A DNA stretch of 64,000 bases from a bacterium (GTDB lineage Bacteria > Myxococcota_A > Bradymonadia > Bradymonadales > Bradymonadaceae), in contig JAUIBR010000011.1 in the NCBI GenBank assembly GCA_030427705.1, positions 1-64,000 on the forward strand. The letters are read 5' to 3'. Each line of letters starts with the position of its first letter. Position 1 is the first letter of the stretch. Positions 18,701-25,968 of this stretch are shown piece after piece. The notes beneath the pieces are model-generated. The model saw only the letters and a list, made by a program, of their open reading frames with translations. It had not been told where the DNA came from and did not search any database. Position numbers and translations under genes: made by a program.

Positions 18701-19313
18701 GACCGAAGAGGGGACGCTGGTCGTGCAGCTCTACCATCAACATCGGTATGTTGAGACTCGCGTCTTTCGTGTGCCAAAGGGCTATTTCTTCGGCAAGCTC
18801 GACGTCGGCACCGCGATCATGAGCGCGGATCTATCGCGCATCCTGGAGTTGCCTGAGGGATTTGAAGCACTCGCGAGAGACGCCGCTGACCGAGCGCTCC
18901 AACAATTCACGGCGCAGCAAACCACAAACTCCCGCACGCCCGCGATGCCAGCGATGCAAAAGGATTTGCCTCCGGACGCCGCGGTGCTTCGGCGAGCTGT
19001 CCGTGTGTTGCATGAGGTGCGCGGTAATGCGCACTACCTGGTTTCGGACGCTAGCCTCTCATCAATTCGGCTGAGTGAACCGGTGGAAGAGAACCGCCTC
19101 TGTGTATGCCGGAAGATGACATACTATGTAAATAAACGGCATGGTTTATTTGTCGCGGCATCAAGTGGTGGTGCGGCGATGGCCGCACTGGTGTCCGCAA
19201 TATATTCTGAGATTAATCGAGTAGAGGAGGTCGTCACCGACGACCACGAAGCAGAGTTTCAGTCACGCCTGAGTGCTTGGTTTGTGCAGCAAAACCGAAC
19301 CGATTCCTTCTAG
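15759..19313 (+). CDS. Giant pseudo-GHKL protein 2, paralogue of the previous gene
   Basis: I start it at the ATG overlapping the previous stop (TGATG, shared A at 15759); the frame is open slightly further upstream. The 1184-aa product is clearly paralogous to its neighbour. The N-terminus shares AREKMQRFQLPDPQRYVLEL and ELVQAA without the catalytic Asn, then DEMLMTFDG. The middle shares YWVRDGKLL, GLSMVIEG and VRWDGP. The C-terminus shares YYVNKRH, YSEINR and HEAEFQS. It is about 190 residues shorter, mostly between these blocks. Like its paralogue it appears unable to bind Mg-ATP in the usual way. No signal peptide or transmembrane helix is visible. The stop codon overlaps the convergent serpin stop in a CTAG. 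It most likely forms a heteromer with the other two proteins. Confidence 0.8.
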   Translation: MKSELLAELRSGGAVVAQGQFGLDEGKAREKMQRFQLPDPQRYVLELVQAAVLLGATRVDFKIDSDEMLMTFDGDHLERKDIERLFQAPFSDDTTHTTKVLRHLAIGLNAAQALNCHIMHLESGNENGSTLLRWSQGKETIEWEEHPWQTAVFPVDRVGNKTGGTRIYIQQTMRLEHLFIWVRSLSEQFPEVAYLYKHCGRTPLKINVNTVDIGRNWKFGMPGMHRIDTEHEKGSLKLIQDPQRRVELHQNYVLVSEHTGWSSPFGYEAFVNSSRLKKDLSQSAFISDEAYDLVLNKQLHHEFNRALRHKYRHLSGRFLSDPDRDDAYLLLQGMGVNFEEELPADDETWKFMRQLAEAAIWPVAHVNDEETQWYGGSRVVSADKFAGQGPIRFARRIYKDAEYPHPVLFLSDDLSLSTSRHVSFVLAGVEKIGPISLKTFQTLFQTELLDVTEEMQTAETRSRNRARFEQSMWSQDAIRRSGQYELAFAVDRFNVTLVLRQPDETYSEVYWVRDGKLLSSEFLDDDFLRGLSMVIEGPIEPNVRWDGPKRDGLMDKLAEQICNQLPVLIDQCVSSEHVALYTQTVSDYLYRLAYGSLHLSVYNALKSGKADHYRAHLGPRSPYSTAPNPVDRLGKVADLKFMNSVNAGLLSLKDIQELLKSEGFIRAWDQTSFREAQHHPEYKKLNGTILIVDPPMQFALQAAFPDQVRTDIDELRLAAAHRRYLKKPEWQFGLPRAGYVHIGKFDGEDRLIVGLLDQPHVGAVVTVLYHGRVLDRFHAPTDWGYFDAMIETTDLTPTADFDGVLHDAKWFDVCDRVKSAAETVMRGFLKEHAALPLSQRKDLFWSGILYLAHQQDFDIWEMKCFEDELGQPMTLREVQGAVVHKQLYVVQVGANVLENLVHGDTRVIRVTPAMPMDAFVDAEVVDVSRDISTIERLDKARYAFLQRPEELMLVEPSPSRSIVSVFEGAIAGEVAYDAAESTEEGTLVVQLYHQHRYVETRVFRVPKGYFFGKLDVGTAIMSADLSRILELPEGFEALARDAADRALQQFTAQQTTNSRTPAMPAMQKDLPPDAAVLRRAVRVLHEVRGNAHYLVSDASLSSIRLSEPVEENRLCVCRKMTYYVNKRHGLFVAASSGGAAMAALVSAIYSEINRVEEVVTDDHEAEFQSRLSAWFVQQNRTDSF

Positions 19314-20662
19314 GCCGGCCGCAGCACTCGTGCGATGAACAGAATCTCGCCGGTTGGCTTGTCGACAATCACGAATGTGAAAGGGCGGTCGGCGACAAAC
19401 TTTGCTTGAGGCGGCTGTGGCATCCCCTTTCGAGTCATGACCGCAGCCGTCGCCGCGGCCGCTTCCGTGCCCGCTTCGTCGACGTTGATGAAGGCTTCAT
19501 GCACCACATCCGACAGGTAAACCTCGTCGCGCGCGCCTTCGATCATCGGTCTAAAATCGGCGTTCTTGGCGTCGAACGCATCGACAATACCCATGCCGTT
19601 CAGGGTTGGTTTGAGTCCGATCTGACTACGTATCTTGAACTTTGGCAGCTGCACATTCACACGCTGTGACACCATGCGACCTTGCAACCATTTGAGCCGG
19701 TCGGGACTCAAGCTTCGGTCGACGTCCTGGTACTTTCCGTCTGCGGGAAGCACGATCAGGGCCGCGACTTCGTCACCCAAGTAAGGCATCTCCAAGATCT
19801 CGAAGTTCGATTCGTTGCTGTACTTGAATTCCGCAGTGTTCTGCATCATCTGGACGGGCACGCTCTCTTTGGCGTTCACCTTAAACGTCGCCGATGCCGT
19901 GGACGCTTTGGGGAACGGCGTCTCCCAGGGAGCATTGAAGTAAACGGCATTGGTCAGGATCAAACGAGTCTGAGCATTGACGTGCTGCGGCGATAACAGC
20001 TTGGGAATCTTGCCCGCCGTCGCATCACTGATCGCACCGTTAATCTCAGCCAGTGTCTTTGCGGAGTCCGCGAAATTCACCAGCTTCGGCGCGACCTGGT
20101 AGTCGCCCTCGATGCGGCGCAGGTAGTTCGTGCTGAACTTGAAATCCGGCGCAGCCCAGACGTGGTTGGTGACTTTGAAACGGAAGGCAGTCTGCTGAAC
20201 ACTCTCAGCCTTTTCGCGGCGATTTAACTCTGTGTCCAAGCGCGCGAAAATCTCATGCAGGTTTTCCTCGGAGTTGTTGAAGTGCAGCACCTGCCCAATC
20301 TGATTTGCCGTCTCTCCGCCGGCACCAGCAAACACGGGACCCATCGTCCGCGAAATGCTGTGTGGTGAGTACACCTGGTTTTCGTTGGGGAGCGCACGGT
20401 GCAAGTCAAACGCGAAAGCTTGGTTGCGTTTCACCAGTGATGCGATGCCCGTCGGCTTCTGGGCCTGAAGCTTCCCGTCGGCTGGGCCATCAGCGCGGTC
20501 TTCGTCCATTTCTTCAGCTTTCTCGGCGTCGCCGGAAGCGATCGAATCGACGCTCTCGGCCGCCGGAGATTGAGCGGTGTCCGCGGATTTCTCTTGGGCT
20601 GCGCACGAGGCGGCGAGCATTGCGAGGGCGAGTATTGCGACTTTTCGATCTAAACGTATCAA
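19310..20662 (-). CDS. Serpin lipoprotein (serine protease inhibitor)
   Basis: The 450-aa protein has a lipoprotein-type signal (LAASC, Cys 20), then an acidic low-complexity linker to about residue 80, then a full serpin fold. Recognisable pieces are SPHSISRTMGPVFAGAGGET, the NAVYFNAPWETPF strand and HEAFINVDEAGTEA. The hinge is GTEAAAATA, which fits an inhibitory serpin. Counting from P15 Gly398 puts Lys412 at P1 with Arg411 at P2, so trypsin-like proteases are the predicted targets. The C-terminal RPFTFVIVD and GEILFIARV are typical. It may protect the cell surface from its own or foreign proteases. An upstream GGAGA supports the ATG at 20662. The target is not shown by the neighbours, whose protease is a metalloenzyme. 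Confidence 0.93.
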   Translation of the reverse strand: MIRLDRKVAILALAMLAASCAAQEKSADTAQSPAAESVDSIASGDAEKAEEMDEDRADGPADGKLQAQKPTGIASLVKRNQAFAFDLHRALPNENQVYSPHSISRTMGPVFAGAGGETANQIGQVLHFNNSEENLHEIFARLDTELNRREKAESVQQTAFRFKVTNHVWAAPDFKFSTNYLRRIEGDYQVAPKLVNFADSAKTLAEINGAISDATAGKIPKLLSPQHVNAQTRLILTNAVYFNAPWETPFPKASTASATFKVNAKESVPVQMMQNTAEFKYSNESNFEILEMPYLGDEVAALIVLPADGKYQDVDRSLSPDRLKWLQGRMVSQRVNVQLPKFKIRSQIGLKPTLNGMGIVDAFDAKNADFRPMIEGARDEVYLSDVVHEAFINVDEAGTEAAAATAAVMTRKGMPQPPQAKFVADRPFTFVIVDKPTGEILFIARVLRPA

Positions 20663-20725
20663 GTTGATTCTCCGTTGGAGACATACCAGTCCACGTCTCT
20701 AAAACGGCCCGACGCAAGCATGGAT

Positions 20726-21484
20726 CTATTTTGTGACAAACAGCGTGCCGCCATCATACGGGACCGGCACGATTTCAACATCGTAGATTTGCGACAGCGT
20801 GTCAGAGGTCAGCACGTCCGCGACGGGGCCGTCATGGGCGACCTTGCCGTCATGTACGATGGTCACGCGGTCTGCGTATCGTGCGGCCAGGTTCAGGTCG
20901 TGCAGGATAACGGCAGCGCAGTGCGAAGGGTCGGCATCGACATGTCGGCGGACAAGGTCTAGCGACGCGATTTGGTGTTTTGGGTCCAAGGATGCGGTCG
21001 GTTCGTCCAAGAGCCAGCATGGTGCCTGTGTCATCAATGTGCGCGCCAAAACGACCCGTTGCGATTCACCGCCGCTGATCGATGTGAATGGGCGAGCGGC
21101 TAGGTGCCCCACTCCCATGGTGCCCAGGTGCTCTTCGGCTTTGGCCACGTCAGCATCGGAATCGAACGAAAATCGCCCGCTTCGCGCATGTGCGCCCATC
21201 AGGACAAAGTCGAGGCATGTGTAGTCGAACACGCTTTCGGTCTGTTGGTGAACAAGCGTCACCTTCTGCGCCCGTGTTTTGGGGGCCAACGACGCTACGC
21301 TCTCACCGTCGAGTAACGCGCCGCTCGCCGGCAATAGCCCACATGCGACTTTCAAGAGCGTCGACTTGCCCGCGCCATTTGGGCCCACAACCACGCACAA
21401 CTCACCGCCGTCTAGCCGCCAGTCGACCGCGTCCAATACCTTCGTTTCCCCATAACTCGCCGAGACGTGCTTGAGCTCAATCAC
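20726..21484 (-). CDS. ABC transporter ATPase, BtuD/FecE type
   Basis: I prefer the GTG at 21484: it has GAGGA just upstream and overlaps the permease stop by 8 bp, whereas the longer frame (to 21520) runs further into the permease. The 252-aa product has Walker A GPNGAGKST, the signature SGGESQRV, Walker B WLLDEPTAS and an H-loop in AVILHDLNLAA. It drives uptake through the adjoining FecCD-type permease. The set is a complete BtuFCD-like importer for cobamide, haem or a ferric chelate. It is the last gene of the three-gene minus-strand unit. Confidence 0.9.
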   Translation of the reverse strand: MIELKHVSASYGETKVLDAVDWRLDGGELCVVVGPNGAGKSTLLKVACGLLPASGALLDGESVASLAPKTRAQKVTLVHQQTESVFDYTCLDFVLMGAHARSGRFSFDSDADVAKAEEHLGTMGVGHLAARPFTSISGGESQRVVLARTLMTQAPCWLLDEPTASLDPKHQIASLDLVRRHVDADPSHCAAVILHDLNLAARYADRVTIVHDGKVAHDGPVADVLTSDTLSQIYDVEIVPVPYDGGTLFVTK

Positions 21485-22526
21485 GATGTCCTCGTAGGTG
21501 ACGGGCAAGGAAGTAAGCAAACAACGGCGCGCCCACGAACGCGGTCACGACACCAACTGGTAGCGTGGTCGCCGTCATGATGAAGCTCGCTCGCGCGACA
21601 ACATCGCTGAGCACCACAAAGGCTGCACCAAACAACGCGCACAACGGTATCAATAGGCGATGGTCCGGTCCGGCGACGAGGCGCACGCCATGCGGCACGA
21701 CGAGCCCGACGAATCCAATCAGGCCGGTGTAAGCGACCGCCAACGCAACGGCGAGACTTGTCAAAACGACGGTGGTCCGTCGGACCTTGGGTACATCGAC
21801 CCCGAGCGTCATCGCGGCTTCGTCACCAAGAGTCGAGACATTGAGGTCTTTAGCAAACATCCAGACGATGCCGGTGACGGTGCTAATCAGCACCAACACG
21901 ACCAGCGATTCGACCCATGATACACCTTCGATCGCCAAGGTTCCCATCAGGTAGAACAAAAGCTCCTGCGCTTTCTGTGCTGTGACGACGGCCTTTAGGA
22001 ACATGATCACAGCGGAGGCAAACGCGTTGAAGATCACACCTGCTAACAGCAACACATAGGTCGACATCCGCCCGCCGGGCACCCACTTCGCGACCGCAAC
22101 CATCGCGGCCAGCGCCACCATTGCCCCTGCGAATGCGCCCAATTGCACAGAGCCAACAAAGACTCCGACAGTCGCCACGGATAGCGTCAGTGCCAACGAA
22201 CCGCCTAACGCCGCCCCTCCCGAGATGCCCAAGATATACGGGTCAGCAAGTGGGTTGCGCAGGACGGATTGGAAGACGGCGCCGCCGGTACCCAACGCGC
22301 ACCCCACAGCCATCGCCATCAGGACCCGCGGCAGTCGTGCTTGCGTGATGATGTTTGCTTCTTGCTCGGTCACCTGGCCCAACAGCCAATTGACGATCGT
22401 GTCGAACCCGCCAAATCCACTGGATCCAAAGCTCAGCCCCAGAAAGATCGCCGCCAAGAGGATCGCCCATGCGCCGGCGACCCAAGCCAGCCATTTTGGA
22501 AGCGTAAGTTGGGAGGTCGAAGTCAT
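21477..22526 (-). CDS. FecCD/BtuC family ABC permease
   Basis: This 349-aa protein is very hydrophobic, with about nine or ten predicted membrane helices. It has the family landmarks ARLPRVLMAMAVG near the N-terminus, NPLADPYILGISGGAALG, and the C-terminal GLVVPHGVRLVAGPDHR coupling helix. It forms the channel of the importer. The ATG is directly adjacent to the stop of the binding-protein gene, and its 3' end overlaps the ATPase gene. Length and motif set are normal for the family. Confidence 0.95.
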   Translation of the reverse strand: MTSTSQLTLPKWLAWVAGAWAILLAAIFLGLSFGSSGFGGFDTIVNWLLGQVTEQEANIITQARLPRVLMAMAVGCALGTGGAVFQSVLRNPLADPYILGISGGAALGGSLALTLSVATVGVFVGSVQLGAFAGAMVALAAMVAVAKWVPGGRMSTYVLLLAGVIFNAFASAVIMFLKAVVTAQKAQELLFYLMGTLAIEGVSWVESLVVLVLISTVTGIVWMFAKDLNVSTLGDEAAMTLGVDVPKVRRTTVVLTSLAVALAVAYTGLIGFVGLVVPHGVRLVAGPDHRLLIPLCALFGAAFVVLSDVVARASFIMTATTLPVGVVTAFVGAPLFAYFLARHLRGHRD

Positions 22527-23456
22527 CTAATGGTCGTGGCTGTGTTTGCCCTTAATCGCCATCGCGATCTTCTGAAAGGCTTGGATCAAGCGTGGGCCAG
22601 GTCGCATCATCGCCGGGTCGTCGAATCGGTAGACATTATGCGATTTCACAGCCTTCAGATCAGGGTACTCATCCCAAAATTTATCCAGGCCTTCTTCGCT
22701 CATCGAGAGGTCGATGATGCGATCCGGGTTGAGCTCCATCACCTTCTCGATATCGAGTTTGGGGTACTGGTCGCCGGTCGCGATATTGGTGCCCCCCGCC
22801 TTCTCGAGCAGGTCATTTGCGAACGTGTTCGGACCCGCAGCAATAATGGGTTTGCGACCAAATACGAGCAGCACTTTGGGTTTGGATTTCTTGTTGGCGT
22901 GGGAGGCCTCGAAGGTGGTGACTGCTTCACGCATTTCAGAAGCGATCGCCTTACCTTTCTGCGGTTGCCCCACGGTTTTTCCGATCACCTCGATGCCCTG
23001 GAATGTCTCGTCCAAACTCTCCATCTTCAAAAAGAGGTAGGGCACCTTCGCGGTGTCCAAAGCCTTGGCGAGTTTCTGATCGCCGGCCGATGTCACACCA
23101 ATTACCAAATCGGGTTTCAAACCCAAGATCGCCTCAAAATCAGGATCGATGACGCCACCGATCTTTGGGATTGAAGCGACCTCTGGTGGGTAGTCACAGA
23201 AGCGAGTCACGCCCACTACCTGCTTGCCAGCGCCGACCGCAAACAAAGTCTCAGTGACGTTTGGTGCAAGCGAAACGATACGCGCGGGGCTTTCCGGGAT
23301 AGAATTCGATTTTGCGACTATAATCGGTTGGTTAGCCGAATCCTCGACCTTTCGTTCGCATCCAAAAATGGTTGCGATAATCAGAGCCAGTGAAATGGCT
23401 AAGGTGGCCCGAATACGCGGGTCAAATTGGTACGAGTGGCGAAGAGATCGGGACAT
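22527..23456 (-). CDS. Periplasmic binding lipoprotein, BtuF-like
   Basis: The frame is open to a TTG at 23471; I use the ATG at 23456, although neither has a good ribosome-binding site. A lipoprotein signal ends in IFGC. The mature part is a helical-backbone metal-receptor fold, with RIVSLAPNVTETLFAVGAG, a VGVTRFCDYPPE segment and LKPDLVIG. These match bacterial cobalamin-binding proteins more than siderophore receptors, so cobamide uptake is my preferred reading, with haem or iron chelates possible. The C-terminus is His-rich (KGKHSHDH), which is unusual and may bind metal. The gap to the divergent gene (about 130 bp) is too small for a cobalamin riboswitch and I see none. Confidence 0.85.
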   Translation of the reverse strand: MSRSLRHSYQFDPRIRATLAISLALIIATIFGCERKVEDSANQPIIVAKSNSIPESPARIVSLAPNVTETLFAVGAGKQVVGVTRFCDYPPEVASIPKIGGVIDPDFEAILGLKPDLVIGVTSAGDQKLAKALDTAKVPYLFLKMESLDETFQGIEVIGKTVGQPQKGKAIASEMREAVTTFEASHANKKSKPKVLLVFGRKPIIAAGPNTFANDLLEKAGGTNIATGDQYPKLDIEKVMELNPDRIIDLSMSEEGLDKFWDEYPDLKAVKSHNVYRFDDPAMMRPGPRLIQAFQKIAMAIKGKHSHDH

Positions 23457-23584
23457 TTCGTTATTTGGCAAAACCGAAGTTGGCCTGCTAGACTACTGTC
23501 AGCATGGCAACTGCAAAATTTGTATGTAGCACTAACGCGTAAAGGAAACTACGTGCGCCAAACTTGTCCTCTAGGGAATGTTTG

Positions 23585-24535
23585 ATGGCAGAGGCTCTAG
23601 AACCTGGCGAGATTGAAGCTCGCCTAAATGAGCTTGAGAAGCGGATTGACCGCCTACGAACCCTGTACGAACAGTATTTCTTGGGTATCGAGCGCCGGCC
23701 TCCCACCACCAACGCTCAAGACGTCTATCGACGTGTCTTGCAGATGGAGAACACCTTCATCCGCAATACCGCTCAGAAGTTTCGTCTGCGTAGCTTGGTG
23801 CAGCGCTACAACTCGTACAAAACCTATTGGCGTCGGATCGAAAAGCAGATCGAAGAAGGCACCTACGAGCGTGATATTCGGCGTGCGAAGCGCAATACGG
23901 ATCGGCGCACAGGTACCGCTCAACATGATGATGGGCCGCCAATCTTGGAGATCGAGCTCGAAGAGATTCAGGACCTTTCGGACTACCAGAGAGAGCTTGA
24001 GGCGATGGATGCGGCCGGTCGGTTCGACAGCCATCAGCCATCAGCCGAAGACAAAGAACGTGTGAAGCAACAGAAGCTTGCACAGATTCGTGCTCAGCTC
24101 ATGGGTGGTGGAGGTGATGCGCCTGCTCCTGCTCCGGCTGCCGCCAAGCCTGCCGAACCTGTCGGCCAAACGCCTGAGCGATCCGCAAAGTTGGACGCTC
24201 TGCGTGACCGCTTTAGGCAGAACAAGACCAGCACAACCCAGCCTTCACAACCGCGCACGATCCAACGCAGCAATTCCAGCCAACGGGTCATCCAGCGCAA
24301 CACAGCCAGCGCGGCAAAACCTGCTGCCAACGACCACGCCAAGGCCGTCTACGACAAACTCATTGAGGCGAAGAAGCGCTGCAACGAGTCCACGAGCGGC
24401 CTAACCTATGAATCCGTCAAACGTTCAATGAGCCAGCAGAAGGAACAACTGCAGTCGTCTCGTGGTGCGAAAGACGTTGAATTCAAAGTGGTCATTAAGA
24501 ACGGCAAAGCCTTTCTTAAACCAGTTCCTAAATAG
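23585..24535 (+). CDS. MXAN_5187-type conserved protein
   Basis: The ATG at 23585 is preceded by AGGGA. The 316-aa product starts with a short coiled coil (about 5-30), followed by the block LRTLYEQYFLGIERRPP and RYNSYKTYWRRIEKQIEEGT. A Pro/Ala/Ser/Thr/Gln-rich flexible linker spans about 175-250. The C-terminal module runs from VYDKLIEAKKRCN to VEFKVVIKNGKAFLKPV. From memory these blocks match the MXAN_5187 C-terminal family, widespread in Myxococcota and of unknown function. It is probably cytoplasmic, since no signal is seen. It is divergent from the BtuF-like gene. Confidence 0.75.
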   Translation: MAEALEPGEIEARLNELEKRIDRLRTLYEQYFLGIERRPPTTNAQDVYRRVLQMENTFIRNTAQKFRLRSLVQRYNSYKTYWRRIEKQIEEGTYERDIRRAKRNTDRRTGTAQHDDGPPILEIELEEIQDLSDYQRELEAMDAAGRFDSHQPSAEDKERVKQQKLAQIRAQLMGGGGDAPAPAPAAAKPAEPVGQTPERSAKLDALRDRFRQNKTSTTQPSQPRTIQRSNSSQRVIQRNTASAAKPAANDHAKAVYDKLIEAKKRCNESTSGLTYESVKRSMSQQKEQLQSSRGAKDVEFKVVIKNGKAFLKPVPK

Positions 24536-24544
24536 GAACAGGTT

Positions 24545-24632
24545 TAGTTATCTTCGCTTCGCGAGTTTTCTTTCGCCTTTGGCGAGTTGTCTTTTTTGCT
24601 GCGCAAAAGTTGTCTTCGCTTCGCGAGTTTTG
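24545..24632 (+). repeat. Four-unit hairpin array
   Basis: About four units of 20-22 bp each contain a small hairpin with a different core: CGCTTCGCG, CGCCTTTGGCG, TTGCTGCGCAA, and CGCTTCGCG again. The flanks are similar (CTT before, GAGTTTT or AGTTGTC after). The first and last units share an identical 19-base stretch. It lies between the MXAN_5187-type gene and the next lipoprotein. It could act as a terminator or mRNA stabiliser, or be a mobile-repeat relic. Confidence 0.6.
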
Positions 24633-24645
24633 TTGGGTGGCGGAT

Positions 24646-25299
24646 ATGAAGATTTTTGTCCTGTTGTTTCTTGGGTTGTTGGCTTTGGGGTGTGAAGAGG
24701 CGCCTGGTGAGACAATCTCAGGTGTTGTGAGCTCCGACCAGCCGTTGACCATGCCGCTGAGCGGAAAGGCGGCCTGTGTCGGGCGGCTTGTAGTCTCGCG
24801 TACGCACGACTCGTCCGGGAGTTCTAGCGGTTCGACGGATGCGACGCAGCACCGATGGGCGCCTAATGCAACGTTAACGGTTGATGGAAAACCGCTGAAA
24901 CTAAAGGGCAATCGGGGAAACCCTAGCTATTTAGAATTCGGCGAGAGTTGGAGCTGGAACAAGAGTTTCCCGGATAAGAAGCCGCCAAGAGAACTGTGGG
25001 GCTGGGGTCACGATTCGACCTTCCAATCGCTGATGACGAAGTCTGGCAGCCTCGGAACCAAGCATATATCCGTGTCTGAAGACTATTCGCCTTGTGGGTC
25101 CACAATCAGTGTTCGGGCGATTCGGAATGGCGAAACGCTCAATCTTGTCGATACAAACAAAATCGACTCTGCCAACGCGATTAAGGCATTTGGTGGGGTG
25201 TTCGCCGGGTTTTTCTGCTGCGCCATCTTGCCCATGATTCTGCTCATCGGGTTCGTCATCCGACGTTCACTCAAGAAGGCCAAAATCGAGCAGACTTGA
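24646..25299 (+). CDS. Lipoprotein with C-terminal membrane helix
   Basis: The ATG at 24646 gives a lipoprotein signal (LALGC) and a 217-aa product. The mature region is a Trp/Ser-containing soluble domain of about 150 residues. A hydrophobic segment near the C-terminus (about 183-205, AGFFCCAILPMILLIGFVI) ends in basic residues (RRSLKKAK), the topology of a tail anchor. A lipid-anchored N-terminus together with a C-terminal inner-membrane helix would be odd; if both are true, the protein stays in the inner membrane. I recognise no family. It converges with the SUKH gene, leaving two bases between the stops. Confidence 0.65.
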   Translation: MKIFVLLFLGLLALGCEEAPGETISGVVSSDQPLTMPLSGKAACVGRLVVSRTHDSSGSSSGSTDATQHRWAPNATLTVDGKPLKLKGNRGNPSYLEFGESWSWNKSFPDKKPPRELWGWGHDSTFQSLMTKSGSLGTKHISVSEDYSPCGSTISVRAIRNGETLNLVDTNKIDSANAIKAFGGVFAGFFCCAILPMILLIGFVIRRSLKKAKIEQT

Positions 25300-25301
25300 C
25301 G

Positions 25302-25916
25302 TTAGGCCGCGAACTCGGGGTTTGATGGCGAGTAACGATCGACCTCAAGGTCCTCACCCCACTTCATGACGCGTCCCTCGCGCATGTATTGAAGGTGCGC
25401 GGAAAGGAAGTTCTCAAGTGAATCCCATTCTGTCGCGTAGGGACCTTGGCCGTCCTGATTTTCCATATTCATGATCTGGCCGACCTTCCCGTTCGGACCC
25501 GGAGCTGTGTCGACGCAAAACAGGTTACCGCAGCCGTCGACCGCGAACGGAATCCAGTCGGTCGACCACCATTCCTTTTTAATCTGGCCGCTGTTCCAAT
25601 TGCCGCCATCTCGCCGTTCGACCCAACCATCAAATGTGCCGTCGTCGACCAGCTTTTTCATCATCTCCCATTCACGTTTGATGTCTTCGGCGGTCATCGC
25701 GCCGAAGTTTCCGGTGAAGCCGTGACGAACCGTGTTGAGTTTCAGAAACGTCTTCAGTTCCTCAGGCAAATCGATGCCGATGGCCTTTTCCAGCGCGGCA
25801 ATCTGGTCGTCGGTCGCTGGTTCGAAGTTGTTCCAATCTTGTTTGTACTGCGTGTCACCGAAGCGCTCGTATTCTGCACTGATATCCGAAAGTAGCTGTT
25901 TGAACTTGGCTTCCAT
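25302..25916 (-). CDS. SMI1/KNR4 (SUKH) family protein
   Basis: The 204-aa cytoplasmic protein has the SUKH pattern. An early helix (FEPATDDQIAALEKAIGIDLPEELKTFLKLN split over residues 30-60) is followed by WWSTDWIPFAVDGCGNLFCVD and a late ATEWDSLENFLS. Family members include yeast Smi1/Knr4 and many bacterial immunity proteins that neutralise contact-dependent or polymorphic toxins. No toxin gene is next to it, so an immunity role is not supported by context; orphan SUKH proteins are common in myxobacteria. A GAGGAA ribosome-binding site precedes the ATG. Confidence 0.9.
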   Translation of the reverse strand: MEAKFKQLLSDISAEYERFGDTQYKQDWNNFEPATDDQIAALEKAIGIDLPEELKTFLKLNTVRHGFTGNFGAMTAEDIKREWEMMKKLVDDGTFDGWVERRDGGNWNSGQIKKEWWSTDWIPFAVDGCGNLFCVDTAPGPNGKVGQIMNMENQDGQGPYATEWDSLENFLSAHLQYMREGRVMKWGEDLEVDRYSPSNPEFAA

Positions 25917-25968
25917 TGGTTCCTCTTTTCCGGTTGTTTTCCGAAGGTGTCCGAGCTGCCCTTACTGC

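Noticed and set aside
17812-18777. Open frame of 321 codons on the minus strand
   Set aside because: It is Arg/Pro/Ser-rich antisense sequence within the second giant GHKL paralogue, whose own frame is conserved with its neighbour.
10049-19313. Reading the GHKL trio as a known phage-defence system
   Set aside because: There is no nuclease, toxin, reverse transcriptase or phage gene nearby, and the partner upstream is a housekeeping enzyme. Defence remains possible but is not supported by context.
23457-23584. Possible cobalamin riboswitch before the BtuF-like gene
   Set aside because: The gap is about 130 bp, too short for the roughly 200-nt element, and I found no B12-box-like sequence.
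25302-25916. SUKH gene as an immunity gene for a polymorphic toxin
   Set aside because: No toxin or secretion gene is adjacent; the upstream gene is a lipoprotein with its own signal and no toxin-like C-terminus that I can recognise.
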